Below, piece by piece: positions 7,930 through 13,275 of a DNA stretch of 15,198 bases. Each line of letters opens with the position of its first letter. Position 1 is the stretch's first letter. The position numbers were made by a program, and so were the translations under genes. Below the pieces are notes generated by a model. It was given only the letters and a program-made list of their open reading frames with translations. It was not told where the DNA came from and did not search any database. Source of the DNA: JBPBQZ01 sp050955105 (GTDB lineage Bacteria > Pseudomonadota > Gammaproteobacteria > Burkholderiales > Burkholderiaceae); the NCBI GenBank assembly GCA_050955105.1, contig JBPBQZ010000026.1, positions 1 to 15,198 on the forward strand, in the 5' to 3' direction.

Positions 7930-8853
7930 TTGTCTCATCGCACCGCAGCCATCATCGTCACCTTCGAGCCCCAGTTGGAAACGCTTGCGCACCTGATCGA
8001 GGCGCTACAAGCTCAGGTCGGCGCAATTATTCTCGTCGATAACGCTTCAGCCAATTTGGCTGCATGGAAAGCCGTCTTGCCCAGCGGCGTTCGCATCATC
8101 AGCCTGACTTCCAACGAAGGCATCGCCGCCGCGCTCAATCGCGGTTTCGAGCACATTCAAGCCGAGGACAGTTTCGATTTTTGCGCTCTGTTCGACCAAG
8201 ACAGCGCACCGTCTGTCGGCATGATCGACCAACTGGAAATGCATCACGACCAACTCGCTCCCCGTGGCCCGATCGCGCAGGTCGGCCCGTATTTCTTCGA
8301 GCATAACCGCGGCTACCATCTACCCTTCATCGAGTCGCGCTACGGATTTCCGATTCGCAAGCGCGATACTGGCAGCGCCAATTTCACCACCGCCGACTAC
8401 CTTATCTCCTCCGGCGCATTGGTTTCCATGAATACGCTTCGCGCCGTCGGAAAAATGGATGAAAGCCTCTTCATCGACTACGTCGACATCGAATGGGGCT
8501 TGCGCGCTCGCGCGGCAGGCTTCCAGAGCTACGGTGCATTCAATGTCCGGATGGAGCATCGCATCGGCGAGGGCGCACTTCAATTCGCCGGTATGCGCCT
8601 GGCGATTCACAAGCCTCTGCGTCGTTACTATTACTATCGGAATGCCATCCTGCTGTGCCGCCGACCCTACATTCCACTTGCCTGGAAAATAAACGAAATC
8701 GTTCGGCTTTCGCTCAAATTCTTGATATTTGCCATACGGTCCAAGCGGCGCACGGCCGATGTCAGGATGATGAGTCGCGGCATCGTTGATGGGCTACGCG
8801 GCATATCCGGGAAGTTCCAGGCAAGGACGCGGCGCAATCATCCACATCCCTAG
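7930..8853 (+). CDS. GT2 family glycosyltransferase, rhamnosyltransferase-like (RfbF type)
   Basis: This 307-residue GT2 enzyme probably transfers L-rhamnose from dTDP-L-rhamnose, the product of the adjacent rml genes, to the glycan or its lipid carrier. Landmarks in order are AAIIVTFEP (6-14), ILVDNAS (34-40), LTSNEGIAAALNRGF (59-73), the metal/nucleotide site FDQDS (88-92), DYLISSGALVS (156-166) and FIDYVDIEWGLRARA (181-195), the pattern of the rhamnosyltransferase family. The start is a TTG. The frame has no ATG before residue 98, and TTG gives the expected short N-terminus (MSHRTAAIIV), though the upstream GGA is a weak ribosome site; a CTG at 7909 is another option. It is the only plus-strand gene here, divergent from the fusion glycosyltransferase and convergent with rmlD, with 65 nt between their stops. 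Confidence 0.9.
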   Translation: MSHRTAAIIVTFEPQLETLAHLIEALQAQVGAIILVDNASANLAAWKAVLPSGVRIISLTSNEGIAAALNRGFEHIQAEDSFDFCALFDQDSAPSVGMIDQLEMHHDQLAPRGPIAQVGPYFFEHNRGYHLPFIESRYGFPIRKRDTGSANFTTADYLISSGALVSMNTLRAVGKMDESLFIDYVDIEWGLRARAAGFQSYGAFNVRMEHRIGEGALQFAGMRLAIHKPLRRYYYYRNAILLCRRPYIPLAWKINEIVRLSLKFLIFAIRSKRRTADVRMMSRGIVDGLRGISGKFQARTRRNHPHP

Positions 8854-8918
8854 CCTGCCCGGACGCTATCGGACGGCCGTTATCCAATAGGCGCCGCCCA
8901 TTTCCGCATGCCATCCAG

Positions 8919-9809
8919 TCATGCCTCGCCGATACACTGAAGCAGCGCGCCATGCCAGTCAGGCGCCTGTATTCCAAATGTTGCTCGCAGCTTGTCGCAC
9001 GACAGCCGGGAATTAGCCGGACGTTTCGCTGGCACGGGGAATTCGCTGGCTGGAATCGCCTCGACGATCGGCTTCGCGCTCAACTCGGCAGCATCGAATA
9101 TAGCTTGCGCAAAGCCTGCCCACGACGTCGATCCTGCCGCACTGAGATGGTAAACGCCCGCTTTTTCCGTCCACCAGCCCGCGTCGCTGGCCAAACCCTG
9201 CGCCGAAATATGAGCCACCAACGCAGCGATTGTCTTGCTCCAGGTCGGCGCACCGAACTGGTCGTCGACGATCCGCAGCACCGGCTTATCGGCCGCTAAA
9301 CGCAGCATCGTCAGCAGAAAATTCTTGCCGCGCCGGCCATAGATCCAACTCGTCCGAAACACCAAAGCGTTGCCACCGACCGCCGCAATCGCCTGTTCGC
9401 CGGCCAGCTTGCTCGCGCCATAGACGTTCTGCGGATTCGTCGGGTCCGACTCCACGTAGGCGCCGTTCTTGTTGCCATCGAACACATAATCAGTAGAAAA
9501 ATGCATTAGCGCCGCGCCCAGGCGTTTCGCTTCTTCAGCAATGATTCCAGGCGCCTCGCCGTTGGCGCGCATGGCGGCGTCAACATCTTTTTCAGCCTGA
9601 TCGACCGCGGTGTAGGCAGCAGGATTGACGATCAAGGCCGGCCGTAGCTCGCGGATCACAGCACGCATCTGGTCTGCATTCGCCAGATCGAATTGCCGCC
9701 GATCTAGCCCAACGACACGACCAAGACCCTGCAAGCTGCGCAACAATTCAAATCCCACCTGCCCGCTGACTCCGGTTACCAAAATGGTGCGCGGTGCGGT
9801 TGCACTCAT
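8919..9809 (-). CDS. rmlD: dTDP-4-dehydrorhamnose reductase RmlD
   Basis: RmlD catalyses the last step of dTDP-L-rhamnose synthesis, the NAD(P)H-dependent reduction of dTDP-4-keto-L-rhamnose. It is an extended short-chain dehydrogenase: the nucleotide-binding loop is VTGVSGQVGFELL (11-23), followed by STDYVFDG (105-112) and the catalytic YGASK (Y130, K134), then FRTSWIYGRRGKNF (151-164). The length of 296 residues is normal for the family. I chose the ATG at 9809 over an in-frame start at 9944 because it forms an ATGA overlap with the rmlC stop and puts the Rossmann loop 10 residues from the N-terminus; the extra 45 residues of the longer frame are rmlC sequence read out of frame. Confidence 0.97.
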   Translation of the reverse strand: MSATAPRTILVTGVSGQVGFELLRSLQGLGRVVGLDRRQFDLANADQMRAVIRELRPALIVNPAAYTAVDQAEKDVDAAMRANGEAPGIIAEEAKRLGAALMHFSTDYVFDGNKNGAYVESDPTNPQNVYGASKLAGEQAIAAVGGNALVFRTSWIYGRRGKNFLLTMLRLAADKPVLRIVDDQFGAPTWSKTIAALVAHISAQGLASDAGWWTEKAGVYHLSAAGSTSWAGFAQAIFDAAELSAKPIVEAIPASEFPVPAKRPANSRLSCDKLRATFGIQAPDWHGALLQCIGEA

Positions 9810-10357
9810 GCGAACACCTCTGCATCGGCCAGGCGTTTTCCGGCCGCATCTTTTGCGGCCACTGTCGGCTCGCCAGTGATAGGCCAATCGATTGCAATGG
9901 TCGGATCGTTCCAGGCAATGCTGCGCTCGAATTCGGGAAACCAATAGTCGGTGGTCTTATACAGAAACTCCGCGGACTCCGACAATACGACGAAGCCGTG
10001 CGCAAACCCGGCCGGCACCCATAGCTGCCGTTTATTTTCAGCGGATAAATTAACGCCCACCCATTTGCCGAAATCGGGCGAAGCGCGGCGAATATCCACC
10101 GCAACATCGAACACTTCACCCGCCACCACCCGCACCAGCTTGCCCTGCGGATGCTGGATCTGATAATGCAGGCCGCGCAGCACATTCTTCGCCGAGAGCG
10201 AGTGGTTGTCTTGCACGAACATGACTGACGCCCCCACCGCGGCTTCGAATTCGCGCGCGTTGAAGCTTTCGTAGAAAAAGCCGCGGGCGTCGCCGAACGA
10301 CTTGGGCTCGATGATTTTGACGTCGGGCAATGCCGTCGGGATTACGCTGATGGCCAT
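9806..10357 (-). CDS. rmlC: dTDP-4-dehydrorhamnose 3,5-epimerase RmlC
   Basis: RmlC epimerises dTDP-4-keto-6-deoxy-D-glucose at C3 and C5, the third step to dTDP-L-rhamnose. The 183-residue cupin protein has the family landmarks DARGFFYESFN (23-33), the RGLHYQ motif with catalytic H64, the QGKLVRVVAGEVFDVAVDIR strand pair (71-90), WVPAGFAHGF (113-122) and TTDYWFPEFER (135-145). D170 in the C-terminal segment lies where the Asp of the His-Asp dyad is expected. The length is standard. It overlaps the end of rmlA by 16 nt and the start of rmlD by 4 nt, so the three genes are probably translated in a coupled way. Confidence 0.97.
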   Translation of the reverse strand: MAISVIPTALPDVKIIEPKSFGDARGFFYESFNAREFEAAVGASVMFVQDNHSLSAKNVLRGLHYQIQHPQGKLVRVVAGEVFDVAVDIRRASPDFGKWVGVNLSAENKRQLWVPAGFAHGFVVLSESAEFLYKTTDYWFPEFERSIAWNDPTIAIDWPITGEPTVAAKDAAGKRLADAEVFA

Positions 10358-11235
10358 GCGACCTGATCCGAAAGAATGTTGATCAAATATTGGCCATAGG
10401 CGTTTTTAGCCAACGGCGCTGCGAGTTGCCGTAACTTCTCGGCGTCGATCCAGCCGGAGCGGTAAGCGATTTCTTCGGGGCAAGCCACCATAAGACCCTG
10501 GCGTTTCTGCAGTGTGGCAATGAATGTGGCTGCGTCGATCAGGGAATCGCAGGTGCCGGTATCCAGCCACGCGAAACCGCGCCCCATGATTTCAACGTCG
10601 AGCTGTTGCTGCTTCAGATACTGCAGATTGACGTCGGTGATTTCGAGTTCACCACGCGCCGAAGGCTGCGTATCGGCGGCAATATCGCAGACCTGATTGT
10701 CATAGAAATACAGTCCTGTCACCGCATAGTTGGAACGCGGCTTGGCCGGCTTTTCCTCGATCGACAAAGCACGAAATTTGGCGTCGAACTCGACCACGCC
10801 ATAACGCTCTGGATCATGCACATGATAAGCAAATACCGTAGCGCCCTCGGCTCGTTGATCCGCCTGTTCGAGCTGTTTGGCCAGGTCATGACCGTAGAAA
10901 ATATTGTCGCCAAGAATCAACGCTGACGGATCGTTGCCGATGAAGTCGCGGCCGATCACGAAAGCCTGCGCCAAACCGTCAGGCGACGGCTGCACCGCAT
11001 ATTGCAAATTCATGCCCCACTGGCTACCGTCGCCCATCAACTCGGCGAAACGCGGCGTGTCGGTCGGTGTCGAGATAATCAATACGTCACGCAAGCCTGC
11101 CAGCATCAATGTCGCGAGCGGATAGTAGATCATCGGCTTGTCATACACCGGCAGCAGTTGCTTCGACACGGCGCGCGTAATCGGATAGAGTCGGCTACCA
11201 GACCCGCCCGCGAGAATAATACCTTTGCGTTTCAT
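10342..11235 (-). CDS. rmlA: Glucose-1-phosphate thymidylyltransferase RmlA
   Basis: RmlA joins dTTP and glucose-1-phosphate to give dTDP-glucose, the first step of dTDP-L-rhamnose synthesis, and in known systems it is feedback-inhibited by dTDP-L-rhamnose. The 297-residue length is typical. The N-terminal nucleotide-binding signature GGSGSRLYPIT (10-20) is followed by VSKQLLPVYDKPMIYYPL (23-40). ALILGDNIFYGHDL carries the metal-binding Asp, and EEKPAKPRSNYAVTGLYFYD is the characteristic sugar-nucleotide segment. The ATG lies 15 nt after the rmlB stop with GAGG 8 nt ahead of it, so the start is well supported. Confidence 0.98.
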   Translation of the reverse strand: MKRKGIILAGGSGSRLYPITRAVSKQLLPVYDKPMIYYPLATLMLAGLRDVLIISTPTDTPRFAELMGDGSQWGMNLQYAVQPSPDGLAQAFVIGRDFIGNDPSALILGDNIFYGHDLAKQLEQADQRAEGATVFAYHVHDPERYGVVEFDAKFRALSIEEKPAKPRSNYAVTGLYFYDNQVCDIAADTQPSARGELEITDVNLQYLKQQQLDVEIMGRGFAWLDTGTCDSLIDAATFIATLQKRQGLMVACPEEIAYRSGWIDAEKLRQLAAPLAKNAYGQYLINILSDQVAWPSA

Positions 11236-11250
11236 GCTGTTTGCCTCACA

Positions 11251-12312
11251 TCACGCGCGAGCGGAATAATTGGTCTGCATCCAGTTCCGATACTCGCCGG
11301 AAGCGACTTCGGCACTCCACGCCTGATTATCCAGATACCAGCGAACCGTAGCCGCCATACCGGTTTCGAAGGTATGCGAGGGCCGCCAGCCAAGCTCCCG
11401 TTCTATCTTGCGCGCATCGATCGCGTAACGCTGATCGTGACCGGGGCGGTCTTTCACGAAGGTCACCTGCTTGAAATACGAGCCGCTGGGGCCAGGCTTG
11501 ATCTCGTCGAGCAATTCACAGAGCGTGCGCACCACCTGCAAATTGGTTTTCTCGTTCCAACCACCAACGTTATAGGTTTCGCCCGGCCTGCCGCGCGCCA
11601 GCACTTCGCGAATCGCCGCGCAGTGGTCTTGCACATACAGCCAGTCGCGCACATTGCTGCCGTCACCGTAAATCGGCAGGCTGGCGCCTTCCAGGGCTTT
11701 GGCAATAACCAGCGGAATCAGCTTTTCCAGGAATTGATAGGGGCCGTAATTGTTGGAGCAATTGGTGGTTAACGTCGGCAAGCCATAGGTATGAAAGTAC
11801 GCACGCACCAGATGATCCGATGAGGCCTTGCTAGCGGAATAAGGACTGTTGGGCGCATAGGCAGTGGTTTCGCTGAATTGCGGATCGCTCGGGCCTAGTG
11901 AGCCGTAGACCTCGTCGGTCGAGACATGCAGGAAGCGAAACGCCGCGCGCTCGGCGCTCGGCAATTCACCCCAATAGGCGCGAGCCGCTTCCAGCAGAGT
12001 GAAGGTGCCGACCACATTGGTTTGCACGAAATCGGCAGGACCATGGATCGACCGGTCTACATGGCTTTCCGCGGCGAAATGCACAACGGCACGCGGCCGA
12101 TGCTGGGCGAACAGCGCGTCGAGTGCCGCGCGATCGCATATGTCCGTCTGGGAAAAAATGTGGCGTGGATCGTTTGCTACGGCATGCAGTGTGCTGAGAT
12201 TTCCTGCGTAGGTCAGCTTATCAAGATTAAGAATCGACTCGTCCGTATCCCTGAGCCAGTCCAAAACAAAATTGGCGCCGATAAAGCCAGCGCCGCCGGT
12301 TACAAAAAGCAT
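11251..12312 (-). CDS. rmlB: dTDP-glucose 4,6-dehydratase RmlB
   Basis: RmlB converts dTDP-glucose to dTDP-4-keto-6-deoxyglucose, the second step to dTDP-L-rhamnose. It is an NAD-dependent extended short-chain dehydrogenase of 353 residues. The NAD loop GGAGFIG is at 6-12, HFAAESHVDRSI at 78-89, and the catalytic residues sit in STDEVYG (T132, D133, E134) and YSASK (Y158, K162). NCSNNYGPYQFLEKLIP and GDGSNVRDWLYVQDH are further family hallmarks. It is the first gene of the rmlBACD run. AGGA lies 8 nt before the ATG. Its 110-nt leader contains symmetric elements described separately. Confidence 0.98.
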   Translation of the reverse strand: MLFVTGGAGFIGANFVLDWLRDTDESILNLDKLTYAGNLSTLHAVANDPRHIFSQTDICDRAALDALFAQHRPRAVVHFAAESHVDRSIHGPADFVQTNVVGTFTLLEAARAYWGELPSAERAAFRFLHVSTDEVYGSLGPSDPQFSETTAYAPNSPYSASKASSDHLVRAYFHTYGLPTLTTNCSNNYGPYQFLEKLIPLVIAKALEGASLPIYGDGSNVRDWLYVQDHCAAIREVLARGRPGETYNVGGWNEKTNLQVVRTLCELLDEIKPGPSGSYFKQVTFVKDRPGHDQRYAIDARKIERELGWRPSHTFETGMAATVRWYLDNQAWSAEVASGEYRNWMQTNYSARA

Positions 12313-12382
12313 CGGCCTGTTCCTATACGCCCGCTTGCCGCGAACACGTTTGAATTAGTGAGGACGGAGCCTACTGTGCGCT

Positions 12383-12415
12383 AGCGAGTCCAAGCTGAGG
12401 CTCGCTGGCCAGCGA
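12383..12415 (-). promoter_or_regulatory. Competing hairpins in the rml leader, including a 14-bp palindrome
   Basis: TCGCTGGCCAGCGA (12402-12415) is a perfect 14-base palindrome. Its inner part overlaps one arm of a second hairpin formed by AGCGAG (12383-12388) and CTCGCT (12401-12406), which extends by two G-C pairs across a bulge and closes a 7-base loop. In the transcript the middle arm can pair either with the segment before it or with the one after it, but not both. The pair lies about 8 to 40 bases after the predicted transcription start. It could be an operator in DNA or an alternative-fold leader in RNA; no U-tract follows, so it is not a typical terminator. Confidence 0.4.
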
Positions 12416-12416
12416 C

Positions 12417-12434
12417 ATAATTATTACGAATTAT
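12417..12434. repeat. AT-rich inverted repeat over the rml -10 box
   Basis: ATAATT (12417-12422) and AATTAT (12429-12434) are perfect inverted arms separated by six bases. The right arm shares five bases with the TATAAT box and the left arm lies around the expected transcription start. The position suits a repressor site, but AT-rich symmetry of this size can also arise by chance around a -10 box. Confidence 0.4.
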
Positions 12435-12435
12435 A
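12430..12435 (-). promoter_or_regulatory. -10 box of the predicted rmlBACD promoter
   Basis: On the minus strand these six bases read TATAAT, a perfect sigma-70 -10 hexamer, in the 146-nt gap between the TPR gene and rmlB. Transcription would start near 12423, leaving a leader of about 110 nt before the rmlB ATG. The bases upstream are a run of G and C with no good -35 hexamer at 16-18 nt (the best fit is GACGAA) and no extended -10 TG, so the promoter may be weak or need an activator. An AT-rich inverted repeat overlaps the box. Confidence 0.5.
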
Positions 12436-12458
12436 CGCCCCGCCCCCGCCGCTTCGTC

Positions 12459-13262
12459 CTAATGGGCCCCCGCTACAGACGACGCATCTTCCAGCGTCGC
12501 CGGATCGATTACCGATTCGCCCGGATCGAGCATAAGATCCGAAGCCTTCAGCGACGCGGCCGGACGGGCGGGCATTGCGCCCGCCGGTGTGGCCGCGGCC
12601 GGCACTTTGCCGCTTGCATCTGCATCCGCCGCGCCATTGCCGCCCGCAGTCCCCGCTGTCCCGCCCGGCCCCAGCAAACTCGTCGGTGAAACGGTGGGCG
12701 GCACCGGTATCGCCGTCGCGACCGCCGCGTCGGTCGCGCCGCCGGCGGGTGCGATGACCTGTTCGGCCATCGATGGATCCCATAGCGGCGGCACTTCCGC
12801 GCTGGCGGCCGAATCGGGTACCGGCGCATCCGCGTCGGTGCCCGCATGGCTCAGTACGATGTTGGAACGGCTGTTCAGCCAGCTTCCCAGTCGATCACGA
12901 TTGGCAGCGATGTCGGCACGCTGCGGCGCCAAGGCACTGGCGCGCCGCAGCAACTCGTAAGCGGCGCGGTAATCGCCCAGGTTCGCGCGCGCAATCGCCA
13001 GGTTATTCAGGGCGACCGGGTCATTGGGATCGGCGTCGACCGCCATCTGGAAGCGTTCGGCTGCCTGGGCGGGGTCACCCGACGCCATTAGTTGCCGGCC
13101 ACTTTCGAGTGGATTGCTATCCCGCAGCGTCGCCGCAGTGCCGGTATTGACCACGCCCGCAGCGCCCGCCGCATTCGCCGCCTGATTCACCGGCGCCTGC
13201 GAACAAGCCGCCAGCGCGATGCTCGCCAGCAGCGCGCTCCACCCTTGTGCCATTGCCTTCAC
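12459..13262 (-). CDS. TPR-repeat lipoprotein downstream of bcsC
   Basis: This 267-residue protein begins with a lipoprotein signal: hydrophobic residues 8-19 end in the lipobox LAAC with the modified Cys at position 20. Residues about 51-118 contain two recognisable tetratricopeptide units (SGRQLMASGDPAQAAERF, and LNNLAIARANLGDYRAAYEL followed by LRRASALAP), a protein-docking fold. Residues after about 130 are rich in Ala, Pro, Gly and Ser, are probably disordered, and may span the periplasm. The GTG start is favoured over the ATG three codons later by GAGGGAG six bases upstream. It follows bcsC by 11 nt and so is probably cotranscribed with it, which suggests a cellulose-related envelope role. 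This function is inferred from position only; flp/tad-type TPR lipoproteins look similar. Confidence 0.85.
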   Translation of the reverse strand: MKAMAQGWSALLASIALAACSQAPVNQAANAAGAAGVVNTGTAATLRDSNPLESGRQLMASGDPAQAAERFQMAVDADPNDPVALNNLAIARANLGDYRAAYELLRRASALAPQRADIAANRDRLGSWLNSRSNIVLSHAGTDADAPVPDSAASAEVPPLWDPSMAEQVIAPAGGATDAAVATAIPVPPTVSPTSLLGPGGTAGTAGGNGAADADASGKVPAAATPAGAMPARPAASLKASDLMLDPGESVIDPATLEDASSVAGAH

Positions 13263-13268
13263 GCGCCG

Positions 13269-13275
13269 CTCCCTC
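13269..13275 (-). promoter_or_regulatory. Ribosome binding site that fixes the GTG start of the TPR lipoprotein
   Basis: On the minus strand these bases read GAGGGAG, overlapping the bcsC TGA stop and lying six bases ahead of GTG at 13262. The overlap with the stop suggests translational coupling of bcsC and the lipoprotein gene. Confidence 0.7.

Noticed and set aside
8854..8918. Bidirectional terminator between the convergent GT2 and rmlD genes
   Set aside because: Only an 8-base palindrome (ACGGCCGT) is present and no stem with a T-tract could be found on either strand.
9810..9944. N-terminal extension of rmlD
   Set aside because: The extra 45 residues are rmlC read in another frame; the ATGA overlap start gives the normal RmlD length.
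11002..11772. Plus-strand frame of 256 codons across the rmlA/rmlB junction
   Set aside because: It lies antisense to two certain rml genes and has no family features; GC-rich codon bias explains it.
12424..12783. Minus-strand frame of 119 codons overlapping the end of the TPR gene and the rml promoter
   Set aside because: The sequence is Gly/Arg-rich and out of frame with the lipoprotein, as expected from GC-rich repeats.
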